Shown one piece after another: positions 31,318 to 43,874 of a DNA stretch of 64,000 nt; position 1 is the stretch's first letter; the number at the start of each line of letters is the position of its first letter. The translations under genes were made by a program, and so were the position numbers. The stretch is from Triplophysa rosa. Taxonomy: Eukaryota; Chordata; Actinopteri; Cypriniformes; Nemacheilidae. Under the pieces are notes generated by a model. The model was given only the letters and a program-made list of their open reading frames with translations. It was not told the DNA's origin and did no database searches. The stretch is taken from the NCBI RefSeq assembly GCF_024868665.1, contig NC_079890.1:98874-162873 (forward strand), given 5' to 3'.

Positions 31318-33887
31318 ACTTACACTCGAGCTGCCAAAATACAGACAACACATCACATGCCCTACCAGAGACAAAAATATTTTGGACCATTGCTACACCA
31401 CAATAAAGAATGCATATCGCTCTGTCCCTAGAGCAGCTTTAGGACTGTCTGATCACTGCCTGGTTCACCTTATCCCAGCCTACAGGCAGAAACTAAAAGC
31501 TGCCAAACCTATGGTAAGGACTGTTAAAAGATGGACCAACGAAACAGAGCGGGCCTTACAAGCCTGTTTCGAGTGCACCGATTGGAGTGTTTTTGAAGCT
31601 GCTACCAGCGATCTGGATGAGCTCACAGAGACTGTAACATCATACATCAGTTTCTGTGAGGATTTGTGCATTCCTACCAGGACTTCCTTAAAATACAACA
31701 ATGATAAACCATGGTTCTCAGCAAAACTCAGACAGATTCGCCAAGCCAAGGAGGATGCCTACAGAAAAGGGGACAAAGTCTTGTACAAGCAGGCTAGGAA
31801 CACATTGACAAAGGAGATCAGAGTGGCTAAGAGAAACTACTCTAAAAAGTTGGAAAACCGGTTTTCAGCCAACGACCCTGCGTCTGTGTGGAAAGGCCTT
31901 AAAGACATCACCAACTACAAGCCACCATCCCCCAATTTTGCAGGCAATCAACACCTGGTCAATGATCTGAATGACTTTTACTGCAGATTTGAAAATGCTA
32001 ACTTTACACCTCACACCAACTCTGACATTCTCTCTACACAACACCTATCACCTTCAGTCACCCCACCTCCTGCACTTCAGATCAGTGAAGAGGATGTGTG
32101 CCGAGTCTTTAGGAAACAAAAGACAAGAAAAGCACCAGGCCCAGATGGTATCTCCCCAGCCTGTCTTAAAAGCTGTGCTATTCAACTGGCCTTCATCTTC
32201 TCACAGATCTTCAACAGATCACTGGAGCTGTGCACAGTTCCTTCCTGTTTCAAGCGCTCCACCATAATCCCCATCCCAAAGAAACCCAAAATCACAGGAC
32301 TGAATGACTACAGACCCGTCGCTCTCACATCTGTGGTCATGAAGTCATTCGAGAGACTGGTACTGGCTTATCTGAAGGACATCACAGAACCCTTACTGGA
32401 CCCCCTGCAGTTTGCCTACAGAGCAAACAGGTCTGTTGAGGATGCAGTTAACATGGGGCTGCATTTTGTCCTGAAACATCTGGATAGACCAGGGACCTAT
32501 GTGAGGATCCTGTTTGTGGACTTCAGCTCCGCTTTCAACACCATCATCCCATCACTGCTCCAGACAAAGTTAACCCAGCTATCTGTTCCTGGCTCTATCT
32601 GTCAGTGGATCACCAGCTTTCTGACAGACAGGCAGCAGTTAGTGAGAATGGGGAAACTCACATCCAGCACCCGCACAATCAGCACTGGCGCCCCCCAGGG
32701 GTGCGTTCTCTCCCCACTGCTCTTCTCCCTGTACACAAATGACTGCACTGCCCAGGACCCTTCTGTCAGACTTCTGAAGTTCGCAGACGACACCACACTC
32801 ATTGGCCTCATCCATTGTGGTGAAGAGTCTGCGTACAGACAGCAGGCTGAGCAGCTGGCTGTCTGGTGCAGTCATAACAACTTGGAAAACAGTGCTTAAA
32901 CACGCTTAAAACAGTGGAGACGATTGTGGACTTCAGGAGAAACCCCCCTGCACTCCCCCCTCTCACCATCATGAACAGCACTGTGGCAGCAGTGGAGTCA
33001 TTCCGGTTCCTGGGCACCACCATCTCTCAGGACCTGAAGTGGGACAATCACATTGCTGGGCTTTTTTAGCAGTGGAGCCAGAGGTTGTTCTTCTTACATC
33101 ACCTGAAGAAGTTCAACCTACCACAAACTCTATTAAAACAGTTTTACTCAGCTGTCATAGAGTCTGTCCTCTGCACATCCATCACTGTCTGGTTTGGCTC
33201 AGCCACAAAGTCAGACATCAGAAGACTACAGAGGACGGTTCGGACTGCTGAGAAGATCATTAGTGCTCCCCTGCCCACCCTCCAAGAACTGTATACATCC
33301 AGAGTGAGGAAAAGGGCTCAGAAAATCACCCTGGACCTCTCACATCCAAGCCATCATCTCTTCACAATGCTGCAGAGCACTGAGCACCAAAACAACCAGA
33401 CACAAAAACAGCTTCTTCCCTCAGGCCATCTACCTCTTGAACAGTTACATGTTTTTACACACCGTGCAATTAATAACTCTGTGCAATTATAATTAAGTGC
33501 AATATTAATTATATCCTCCAGATAATACACTATCTATTTTTATACAACTTTTTCTGTAAATTATGTTTCATTCATTCTGCTGTATATAGCACATACCTTG
33601 TACTACAATAGTCTATTCTTATTTTTTACTTGTACATATTTACATACACACATAGCTTTACTCTCTATATCTTTATCTTATGTTTATTGTATTGTATTTG
33701 TTAATTTTTTATACCCATAGGCCCTTATTTAAATCATTGTGTACTGTATTCTATTGTGTTATGGTCTCTGTGTACTGTTGTTGCTGTTTCTGCGTTCTGG
33801 ATGCTCCTGTCACCAAAACAAATACCTTGTATGTGCAAACATACTTGGCAATAAAGCTCTTTCTGATTCTGATTCTGATAAGTGTCA
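31318..33887 (+). mobile_element. Rex1-like (CR1-superfamily) LINE, 5' truncated
   Basis: The element starts inside the endonuclease region (LELPKYRQHITCPTRDKN precedes the first ATG). It runs through reverse transcriptase and a 3' untranslated region, and ends in a short CTGATT tandem tail after GCAATAAAGCTCTTT. Protein style and tail suggest the Rex1 group; this is by recognition, not alignment. Confidence 0.75.
31382..33492 (+). pseudogene. Rex1-like LINE ORF2 (reverse transcriptase), frameshifted
   Basis: The first 505 codons (31382-32899) cover the end of the endonuclease ([16 protein letters not shown]), the connecting region and the reverse-transcriptase palm. Visible blocks are KAPGPDGISP, LNDYRPVALTSVVMKSFERL, FVDFSSAFNTI, STGAPQGCVLSPLLF and the catalytic FADDTTLIG (codons near 32780). 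A frameshift at about 32880-32900 ends the frame (NNLENSA, stop). The expected continuation resumes in other frames (VDFRRNPPALPPL, ESFRFLGTTISQDLKWD). After a stop near 33067 it goes on as KFNLPQTLLKQFYSAVIESV through 33492. The enzyme would copy LINE RNA onto nicked chromosomal DNA. This copy lacks the N-terminal endonuclease and is broken at least twice, so it is inactive. Confidence 0.85.
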
Positions 33888-34085
33888 CGGTCTTTGCACA
33901 TACAGTCTGAAATTGCCGTATGCGTTTTTTCGTATTTGGCGTCTCTGAATTGTCAAAACGCATCTCAGAATGCTTGCTAGGCAGTGTGTAAATGTGATTG
34001 ACACAACATGAAGTCGTATTTATTTTTTAACGTGCGGCAATTTCGGACGCAAATTTCGGACTCATTGTGCAATGGCCTTCACTCA
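33888..34085. repeat. Dispersed repeat D, copy 2
   Basis: Matches 2925-3210 in order (GTCTTTGCACATACAGTC, TTTTTTCGTATTTGGC, GTCGTATTTATTTTTTAA, CTCATTGTGCAATGG). It begins directly after the LINE tail at 33887, so the LINE may have inserted at its edge. Confidence 0.65.
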
Positions 34086-35170
34086 GCGCAACATCTGTGT
34101 CTGTATGTCTTCATTGAACACCGGGTGGCATGCATGGATTTTTCAGATAAAAATGTCATTCTAATTTGCGTCTTATGCAATTTGGACAAATAACGGACAT
34201 TAGTGTTTTGTTTTGGCGTCGTTTTTAATACAATAAGTTTGAATAAAAAATCTCGCCTTTTAGTATTTTAAAAGTTGAACAGACGTAGATCTACATCTAA
34301 AGCACACTAAATTGATCATCTTGTTCTTTTGTAAAGGCATTCATCCAGTCAGGTTTTAAATCCCTCAGCAAGCAACACAACAACATAAGTGTACTTCCTT
34401 TGACGCAAAACACACAGTATCAACTAATCAGTCATAGAGGAAGATGATGTCTCGCTGTCGGCTCCCGCTTTGGTTACGACAAAACTGACTGAGCGTTAAT
34501 GGAAAGTGCTCGACATTTCATTACGACAGGAACATTATTCCTCAGTCCTCAAAACCCGGCACACGGTGGAAAATATGTACTAGTTTATGAGGAATCTAAT
34601 TACCAGAGAGTTTAATCTGCACGCCGAGAGCTTCACCTATAACTTTGAGAATCTGCTCGGTTTATTACGCTGGTGAGAAACACTTAGCAGACATCGATCA
34701 CTGCGAGAACCTTCAGGCGAGAGACGTTTGAGAAGCTCGTAAAATGAAGGAGAGATGGCGCAAACGTTAGTGGCTATAAAACGGATCGTGGGTAAAATGA
34801 CTCCGATGATGATGATGATGATGACGTTTAGTAGAAGCTTAACATGGTGTATGATGTGACGGTCCATTCCCGTTTAGTTTATTGTCCTTCTCGTTCAGTT
34901 GAATGCGATTCATGCAGAGCTGCAGAGTGACGTGAAAAATCTGTAAAGATCAAACATCATTTATGAAAGAACAATATTGTGACGCAAACGCTGCAGGACA
35001 CTGAAGTTTATTGGTTCAACCAAATTCATTCTGAAATTTCAGTGCTGATGATAAAATAATATTTAGGGATCAATCTTTTCGTGAAGATGGTCATGCATGA
35101 CTAAATATTGTGACTGTCATGTGGCAAAAGCCTTTTGTGATGCTGAAAGAGGACATAATGAAGTTTAACT
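34086..35170. other. Unassigned DNA with a (GAT)n run
   Basis: A short (GAT)6-like run sits at about 34805-34823. No coding frame or repeat was recognised; parts look unique. Confidence 0.35.
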
Positions 35171-35290
35171 CGGGATCTGCAGGGCCACTGTCTCTCCAAC
35201 CAGCTCCAACACACCTGCCTTGACGTTTCTAGTAATCCTGAAGATTTTGATTGGCTGTTTCCGGTGTGTTTGATCCCAGCTTTAACCAAA
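35171..35290. repeat. Cyprinid-type dispersed repeat (half hairpin)
   Basis: GCAGGGCCACTGTCTCTCC, CTCCAACACACCTGCC, TTTCTAGTAATCCTGAAGAT and GGTGTGTTTGATCCCAGC, in this order, is a module I recall as widespread in cyprinid genomes. Only one arm is present. Confidence 0.5.
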
Positions 35291-35464
35291 TACAAGATGG
35301 TGAAATATGATGCGTGCATTGAGAGAGAGTTTATTGTGACACAGATCACAGATGAGGTTCCCGTTCCCTCAGAAGTCAGCTGTCTATGTAGAAAGCAAAT
35401 CAGCGGGCTGTGTTTTGAACGGGTGTGCCTCACATGTCCTGAAAAGTCAAGCACGGGCTCTTTG

Positions 35465-35985
35465 ATCGCCCTCTGGTGGTAATAAACCCCTCCCTCTCCA
35501 TGTAAACGAATGGGACTTGAGTCAAAATAAAAAAATGAATTGCTTCCAGGAAAAAAATCTGAAAGATAGTTTTGATCATTTAAGGTAGTTGTCATCACGC
35601 TGATATGTGTTCAATTGTTCGTTTTTGTGAAAAGTTTGATTTTAGCTAGTAATTTGATGCTATAAAAGCGTGTCGTTATGCCTGACAGTTGTGATTGACA
35701 GCTTCTCTGAGCGGACTATCGGAGGTTCGAGAGGAGATTGAAGATATATGACCAACTATTCATTTCCGATTCCTAATGATTAAGACGTTAGTTGTTGTTT
35801 TGACCTTATTTAAGCAAGCGCTTTGGTTTAGGGCAGTCAAATGAGAAGTTCAGGGGGCGTGGTTGAATGGGCGTGCGAGAGTTTTGGGCGGAGGTTTTAC
35901 GTTTTATGCTCAGTGCATTACAATGGAAGGAAAAGACGTCACGCCGTCCATCTTGTTTTACAGTCGATGGTTTTGAAGATGTCAG
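35465..35985. repeat. Dispersed fish repeat
   Basis: GGGGCGTGGTTGAATGGGCG, CATTACAATGGAAGGAAAAG and CGCCGTCCATCTTGTTTTAC then AGTCGATGG resemble a common fish repeat that ends with a near-identical phrase. Boundaries are approximate. Confidence 0.4.
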
Positions 35986-36004
35986 ATTGCTAACAGCAGA
36001 TGGA

Positions 36005-36008
36005 AACA

Positions 36009-36052
<44 letters not shown>

Positions 36053-36061
36053 CACACACAC
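36005..36061. repeat. (CGCA)n(CA)n microsatellite
   Basis: Pure CGCA units followed by CA units. Confidence 0.95.
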
Positions 36062-36896
36062 AGAGATGATGGTCTGGTTAATTGATGGAGTGTGTGTTGC
36101 ATCTGTCCGCTGGTCTGACTTTTCTCTCCATCACTCGTCCATCTGTCGGCTTCACATGCTAATTGTGTTTCTGTTAGACACCACTCATCCTCATCAACAT
36201 ACACCTGCACACTTGATGCACTTAACAAACTTTCACATTTTATTCCATTATTACACTCAGAAGAGTTCAAAGTTAAAATATTTTGTGTATATTTTAATAT
36301 ATATTTTTTAGGGGGTTTTTTTATCAATAAAATGTGAATTTAGTTTTTAATGAGGTTGCCATTTCCCCCGAAATCCTGGCCAGGACATCAGGGGGAAAAT
36401 GGCACAATATTTAAATACTTATTCAAACATTTTCCAGAACAAACGCTGTTAATTAGGTGTGATTGTCTTTGTATAGATGAGGAATCTGCTGATGCATGCT
36501 GGGATTGTAGACAGTTATTATTAGATGACACAAGTAAATGAATTAGATTACTATGTTAGAAAAAACTTTACTGAAAGAGATTCATTTAATACTGTATTTA
36601 TTCATACACACCTGTAAAAAACACCACTAACAACATCACATTCTCTGTATGTTGAACACCAGTTGTGTTGTAAATGATTAATACTGTTACAGTTATTCTC
36701 ATTATTATAATGATGTCTTTCACAAGAGAACCTGAGCTCATGTATTTATGAATGAAATACACATGTTTTACTGTGCTTCACAACAAACCATGTACAAATT
36801 CATCATTTTAAACCATTGCAGAGTATTTTCTCCATTAAACTGCAGTTTACCAAAGACAGTTTAAAAACGTGGTTTGAAACTGCCCCGGTTTATTTT
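36062..36896. other. Repeat-poor unassigned DNA
   Basis: No coding frame of note, transposon or motif recognised. Confidence 0.35.
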
Positions 36897-37133
36897 CACG
36901 CACGCACGCACGCACGCACGCATGCACAAAAACAAAACTTTGCCACTAATGAGTTTTAGTAGCTATTTATCAACGTCAGCCAAGAGTTTTCTTATTAATT
37001 TCCCCAACACACACACACACACACGCACGCACGCACGCACGCACACACACGCACAGCACACACGCACGCACGCACACACACACACGCACGCACACACACA
37101 CACACACGCAGACAGTCTCTCTCTCTCTCTCTC
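36897..37133. repeat. Microsatellite cluster (CGCA)n, (CA)n, (TC)n
   Basis: (CGCA)n at about 36898-36923, CA/CGCA units at 37007-37110 and (TC)n at about 37115-37133, separated by about 80 bp of ordinary sequence. Confidence 0.9.
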
Positions 37134-39404
37134 AGATAAGCTGCCACTATATGAGAGGCTGATGGAGAAGTCAATGAGGGGTTGTGGGTAATATACTGTA
37201 TTTTTGTACATCGTGAGCCAAAAATATCTCAATAACACAATATCTGTATGTTTTGTGTGTGTGCGTTTTATTCCAGTGCCTGTACTCTTAAGACCACAAT
37301 ACGTTTTTTTTACATATGGCAGTACATTTAAGGTCTGATTTAATTCGATTTTTTTAAGTCCAGCTGCTGTATGACTTGTAGGCGGGGTTACACAGATATG
37401 GTGAGATGACATCATCATTTTATTCTCATTGTCTGTTGATGATGCTGCAGATGCTGTATTTCTGTTGACTTTGTATTCACAAGTCGCGCCCCTCGTCCAG
37501 CTTTGACCGTCAGAGATTCGTCGAGTGTCTCTCGTTTCTCTGTCCTGATTATCTTCTTCTGTCTGTCCGTCTCTGTGTGTGTCAGAGTCATTTAATGGCC
37601 GTCTGCTCGGTAGATACAGTAGATTGGTGAATGTGTCTCTCTCTTTTAAGACAAGCAGACAGACCGAGAAACAGCAGAACAAAAGACAGAGTTACATGTC
37701 ATGTGTTAGGCTAGATGTATTGATGCTGAAATGTTTTTATTTGTTATATTGGTACATCTACACGTTGCTTTGACGTTAATAAGTAGCAGGGGAGGGTTCT
37801 TTTAAACAACAATATTTGACTGGATGTTTTGCTGAGATTAAATTGGCAAACATTAGGCAGAACGTTACTCGATTATTGTGTTTTCTCATTAAACACAATC
37901 TGACTCCAGGCCTGATGACTATCATCTAGTAAACATATGCTAATTAATGAACGGATCTTCATGCCCAACGGAGCGCAAGCGTTCTTTAGGAAATGAGTTT
38001 CACGAGGTGACAGAAAGAAGCAGCATCAGTGGGGTCAAAGGTCATCCGGCCGACATCATCATGCTGTCGCGATTATGAGCTCGTGTGTGAAAAAAACACC
38101 ATGAAAAGTATTTCTGTAGCACGTTCTCTTACACATTTACCAGCGGCGTCTCCTTCATGAGATTGAACTGTGTCCGTCCGATCCATGCCGAGGGGTTTCG
38201 GTCATACTACTGATTTCACAGACTGGTTTTCGTCTACTATAGTGAACGGAAGCAGGTGATTTCAGATCCCTATGTTGTGATACTCTAACTGAAATCATTT
38301 CTGTGTTGACTGTAGGAATGACACACACAGGGTTTGGCTGGTAATGAGAATACATTTCAGAGCTTAAAAACAAGCACACAACACAAGCAGATGACACACT
38401 TTCTGCCATCCCACAAACTCAAGAGAATGACACTTTCTCCAGTTCACACGTCTTCTTCATCTCTTCCAGAAGGGATCGATTAGACATTCAGAGAGGAGAC
38501 ATTTAAATGTAGTCTAATGTGTAACCATGGCATGATAAAGTCAGCGTCACATTTCCCTGAGGATGTAGGAGATTACAGGTTGTCATGCAGACGGCGTCCG
38601 TCAATGCCGAGACATTTCCTGATGTCATTTCATGCCACAGCAGCTCAAGGCTTGATTGGGATTTTTCTTTCACTGTTTGTTTTGGAAACATAATGAGCGG
38701 CTGTGCTTCTGAATAGACGGCTGGAATTCTATAATCCCCAACGCAATTTTACAGGCGAGAAAACTAGAAATGTGTTCTTTTTCTGAAGATAATTAATAGG
38801 AAATTGTAGTTTGTTTTTGTTAATCCGTGTGTTTCGTCTGTCTTTGAAGGACTCAGACGAACGTTCAGACCGTGTTCTGCCTCGCTTGTTTTCGGCTGGT
38901 TTTGTTGAAATTAATGGTGTTCTGTGGGCTGCTAATTTTCTCACCTATTCATGTAAAATGCTCTTTGTTTGAAAGCTTTGAAAGTTAATGTGCGCCTTCA
39001 AGCGCTGAATAAATGCTGAAGTCTGGCTTCACCTCAGAGGCGAAACTTTCAGCTCATTTCATTCTTAAAGGCTGAAATTACAGCATCCACTCAGGTCAGA
39101 GTTTATTTTTAGTTTCACAACGAGACTTTTAGCAAACTTCTTTTCTAAGAATGAGATATTGAAATGTTTGAAGATATTTGATGGAAAAATGTTAGGAGTG
39201 ATAGGCTCCAGTGGCTTTAGAGAATAAATGGATGGATGAATGGATGAATGAATGAATAGTATCAGTGTGAGATTACACAAACTGTCACTGAACGCACACA
39301 ACTGAATCACACTGTCTTCACCTGGCAAACTCTAATCTGATTGGCTGTTCTTATGCAACCATAAATTGAACTCGGGTCACCTGCAGCATGATTAATGTGT
39401 ATGC
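37134..39404. other. Longest repeat-poor stretch; no gene recognised
   Basis: About 2.2 kb with no transposon hallmark except a GGATGAAT-type minisatellite at about 39224-39260. No frame shows a recognisable domain. The balanced base composition, and the contrast with its surroundings, make it a reasonable place to look for conserved non-coding elements or an intron of a gene lying outside the window. Confidence 0.35.
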
Positions 39405-39635
39405 AAGGCAAGTTTATTTATGTAGCACATTTCATACACAAGGTCATTCAAAGTGCTTTACATAGAATGATTGACAAAGGAAAAATAAAATACATAATGC
39501 ACAAGACATCTTTAAAAAGCAGATGATTTAAAATGGGAAATAAAATTGATTTAAAATGTGTGTGTTTATAAAAAGAATAAAATCAAAGGAAAACAGAAAT
39601 AAAAGTGCAGTTGATCATGTAAACCAGTACAGTGC

Positions 39636-42450
39636 TCAGGTTGTAAATGCGCAGCTAAACAAATGTGTTTTTAATCTGGACTCTACTGTTGGTGAACATC
39701 TGATGTGTTCTGGAAGCAGATTCCAGCTATGGGTGGTGTAATGGCTAAACGCTGACTCGCCTTGTTTTGAGTGAACCCTTGTTATCTCTAACTGACCTGA
39801 TCTTAATGATCTGAGAAGTCTGTTTGGTTTATATTCAATAAGCATATCTGAAATGTATTTAGGTCCTAGACCATTGAGTGATTTGTAGACAATTAACAAT
39901 ACTTTAAAATCGATTCTACATGTACAGTAACTGGTAGCCAGTGTAGAGACCTGAGGATTGGAGTGATAAGCTCAGCAGCGGCGTTCTTTATAAGCAGCAG
40001 TCTTTTTGGGAAGCCCTGTAAGGAGTCCATTACAGTAATCCACCCTGCTGGTGATGAAAGGATCAACTAGTTTCTCTAAATCTTGGTTTGAGACAAAACA
40101 TCTGATTCTGGCTATGCTTCTGAGATGGTAGTACGCTGATTTGCTTATTGATTTGACATGACTGCTGAAACTAAGGTCAGACTCTAGAATGACACCAAGA
40201 TTTTTAACTTTACTTTGTTTCTTTAGACCTCTTGAGTCAAGGTATGAGTTTACCTTGTTAGTTTAATCTTTGTTACTAAAGTTTGGTCTTTCTTTAACTG
40301 AAGGAAGTTTTGACACATCCAGCTGTTCATTTCATCAATGCACTGGCAAAGAGAGTCAATAGGCCTGTAGTCATTGGGTGAGAGGGTTAGGAAGATCTGA
40401 GTGTCATCTGCATAGCTGTGGGGGGCAATTTGGTTCTTTTTCATTATTTGGTCAAGTGGGAGCATATACAAAGAGGAGCGGATCGAGAATCGAGCCCTGT
40501 GGAACACCACAAGTCATGGGGTGTCCTGTCAGATTTATGGTTGCCTACGTTCACATAGTAACCTCTCCCTTTAAGGTATGACCCGAACCATTTAAGGTTC
40601 AACCCAGAAAGCCCTACCCAGTTTTCCAGCCTACAGATTGCTATGTAGGAGTATGGTGTGATCTACTGTGTAAAAGGCAGCACTGAGATCTAGTAACACC
40701 AGAAATGTAAGCTTCAGCGCAAGTTCTGCCGGGAAGACTCAATATCAAGTCACCTACTACGTATAGACCTATACAATTAACATCCAACCAATCATCATCC
40801 AACACTTGTAGTATATAAGATCGCCACTTAATCTCTGTTTGCGTTCGCAGTTGAAGCCTCTGGATTTTACCCCCATCCCCCCACCACCACCAGGTTGGTC
40901 CTGTCTATTAACACAAAGGGGGTTGGCTGCGCCCCTGCCTTCATCATCAGGCAGGAAGTGCAGGAATCCTTGACCCTCTGGATGCAAGCTATGGACGGGG
41001 CCTACGCCAAAGAACTATATACTTTACCAGTTTCGACATAGTTGTCTAAATAAATGTTCATTGTCACATAATCTTGCCTCCCGAGTCTTTCTGGTAGAAC
41101 TGATATCTTGCCTGAATCAGAATTTAATCATCTATTATCTTTATGAGCACTGTCTCTGTGCTGTGGAAACTGATAATTGTCCAGGTAACCATTTGAGTTT
41201 AAGAATTTGGTCAGCTGATTGAAGACAACCTTTTCAATAATCGTGCCTATAAAGGAAAGATTTGATATTGGTCTGTAGTTAGACAGTAAGGTTTTGTCTA
41301 GATTGCTCTTTCTTAGTAGAGGCTTGACAACTGCAGTTTTTAGTGACTCTGGGAAAGTTCCTGAAAGCAGTGAGGTATTTACTATTTTCAGGAGATCTGC
41401 TTCTAAACAGTTAAACACTCTTTCGAAAAAGGATGTGGGAAGTGTGTCAAGACTGCATGTTAAGGCTTTAAGATGCTGTACTATTTCCTCCAAGGTTTTG
41501 TGATCAATTGTCTGAAATTCAGAAGTTGTTAATTTCTGAGGTTGTTGTACTGAAGTCAGAGTGACCTGACTGCCGCATGGAGCTTTGCTGATTTCCATTC
41601 TGATATTATTGATCTTATCAAGGAAAAAAGTTGCAAACTCATTGCATTTGCCATCCGACAGCATTTCCCTGGGAACTTGCCTCGGGGGATTTGTTTGTCA
41701 CTCTGCAGTAGTTAAAAGAGTACGGTGTTGTTTATGTTGCAGTTAATAATGTTTGAGAAAAAAGTCTGTCTAGCTTTGCCTGATTCAACATTGAAGGCAT
41801 GCAGACTGTCTTTATAGATGTCATATTTGTTTTTCGCCACATACTCTCAGCTTTTATGCATGTTCTTTTCATGCTTTGTACTGCTGGTGTGTTTCTCCAG
41901 GGTGCTTTACGCCTGCCAGTCATCATCTTGATCTTTACTGGAGCGATGTCCTCAATAGCATTTTTAACTTTTGCATTAAAGCTATCGTGGAGAACATCAA
42001 CAGAGTCTGCAGATATACTTGGTGACAAAAACATAGCATTCATAAATAGCTCACTGGTGTTCTCATTTATGAATCTCTTTTTTACAGAGACGGGTCTATA
42101 TTCAGTGGCAGGACAGATCAATATATCAAAGAAAATACAGAAATGATCAGACAGCGCCACATCTCTAACAGAGGTGGATGAAATGTTTAGACCTTTAATA
42201 ATGAGCAGATCCAGAGTGTGTCCACGATTGTGTGTGGGACCGTGCACATGCTGGATAAGATCAAAAGTGTTTAAAACATTTAAAAGTTCACTTGCAGTGT
42301 TGTTTTCTGTCTTGTCTACATGAATATTAAAATATCCAGCAATAAAAAAGCAGTCACATTCAGAAGAAATAGCTGATAGCAGTTCTGAAAGGTCATCGAT
42401 AAAGACTGAGGAGTATTTGGGAGGTCTGAAATAATTGTAAAGAGAATGCG
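39636..42450 (-). pseudogene. L2-A ORF2 (endonuclease C-terminus and reverse transcriptase)
   Basis: On the minus strand, fragments appear in correct order. Endonuclease end at 42440-42316 (IAGYFNIHVDKTENN); HVHGPTHNRGHTLDLLI and ALSDHFCIFFD at 42247-41732; palm start at 41664-41128 (VVKPLLRKSNLD, NYRPISNLSFIG). After the 391-bp insertion come LLDLSAAF at about 40690, the catalytic YADDTQIFL (YADD codons 40403-40414), and the C-terminus at 39899-39636 (LLPEHIRCSPTVESRLKTHL). The frames shift several times and the interruptions are real insertions. The intact enzyme would nick DNA and reverse transcribe L2 RNA; this copy cannot. The L2 assignment rests on motif style and the 3' tail. Confidence 0.85.
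40705..41095 (+). mobile_element. 391-bp LTR-like insertion in L2-A
   Basis: Removing it with one copy of the flanking AGAA (40701-40704 and 41096-41099) restores the expected L2 peptide junction (ISVL followed by VLLDLSAAF). Inside are a TATA box (GTATATAAG, about 40810-40818), a polyadenylation signal (AAATAAATG, about 41049-41057) and imperfect inverted tips (AGTTCTGCCGGGAAGACTC against AGTTCTACCAGAAAGACTC). The TATA-then-poly(A) layout with a short duplication suggests a solo LTR or a DIRS-like terminal repeat. The class is not settled. Confidence 0.55.
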
Positions 42451-43271
42451 TGATGCACTTTTTAAAGCGGCCCTAACACATGCGGTTTCTACCAATCTCA
42501 TATTAATCTTGAGTACCTATAGAGTAGTATTGCATTCTTCGTATCTTCGAAGAGTATTTAGTTTGATCACATTTATAAAAGATAGATACAGCTGTAGGAT
42601 TATTTCCGAAAGCATACGGCGCGTGCGTGGGGGGAGGGGTAGGCTGAACTAAAGCACGTGCGCACCCATTGCCAACAAAACACAGACATCAGTTTCACTA
42701 ACCGCATGCGGTTCATGTCCGCCATCTGTTAGCGCTGGGACGGCTCCATATATCAGTTTCAAACATCTCCAAATCCAGCGTTATATCCACTGTTTATATA
42801 ACATTCATCACACAAATGCAGTGAACAAACAAACACCTGCACTTCTCTCTCTCTCTCCTGCACACAAGTGAAAGTGACTTCTGCGCATGCTCCTTCTCCT
42901 GCTTTCCTTGCTGCCGCGTGCTTTTCCAGGAGAATTGTCCAATAAGGGACTAGGGCTGCAACTAACGATTATTTTAATTGTCGACTAATCTAACGATTAT
43001 TATTTTTTATTAATCTAATAAAGATTTTTTGGATTACTTTCTTAATCCTTTGGCAAACTTTGCAAATAAACAATAAGTTCTAGTATTTTCTTACATTATA
43101 AAGCATATCATACTTTTTACTCCACTACATCTTATAAATAAATATTGTTGTTTTAACATTTTAATCTTCTTTTAATTAAGTAGTTTTATTTTAAAAGTAA
43201 AAAAGACTGACTTTTTATGTACTTAAGTACTGTATTAAAGGTAAAAAAAAAAAAACTTAGCTCAGTATACT

Positions 43272-43874
43272 GTGGTAGGCTATATGAGACTAGAAAAAAA
43301 TCACATCTCAAATGTCACAAAAACAGCCTTCTTCCACCTTAGAAATGTTGCCAAATTGCGAAATATTTTATGTGTGGCTGACGCAGAGAAGCTTATTCAT
43401 GCATTTGTGACCTCAAGACTTGACTACTGTAATGCACTGCTTAGTGGTTGTCCTGCAGCATCAATAAACAAACTACAGTTAGTTCAGAATGCAGCTGCCA
43501 GAGTTCTAACCAGGTCCAGAAAATACGATCACATAACCCCAATGTTATCAACCCTTCACTGGTTACCCATTAAGTATCGTATTGACTTTAAAGTTCTTTT
43601 AATTACTTATAAAGCCTTAAACGGTTTAGCCCCTACCTACATAACAGAGCTTCTACCACACTACAACCCATCACGCTCTCTAAGATCTCAAAACTCCAGA
43701 CTTTTGATAACACCTAGAATAACTAAATCCACCAAAGGGGGTAGAGCTTTCTCATACGTAGCACCTAAACTCTGGAATAGCCTCCCCGATACTATTCGAG
43801 GGTCAGACACACTCTCCCAATTTAAATCTAGATTAAAGACACATCTTTTCAGCCAAGCATTCACTAATACATAG
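43272..43874 (+). pseudogene. L2 ORF2 C-terminal fragment
   Basis: A 200-codon frame whose first 9 or so codons come from the hAT and whose remainder is the L2 ORF2 tail. Visible blocks are TSRLDYCNALLSGCP, LQLVQNAAARVLTRSRKYD, STLHWLPIKYRIDFKVLLI, YVAPKLWNSLPDTIRG and QFKSRLKTHLFSQAFT. The reverse-transcriptase palm and the endonuclease are absent, so it is a dead 5'-truncated copy. The frame is nevertheless uninterrupted to its natural stop, suggesting a fairly young insertion. Compare the same blocks in the L2-C copies (for example around 58200-58640). Confidence 0.85.
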
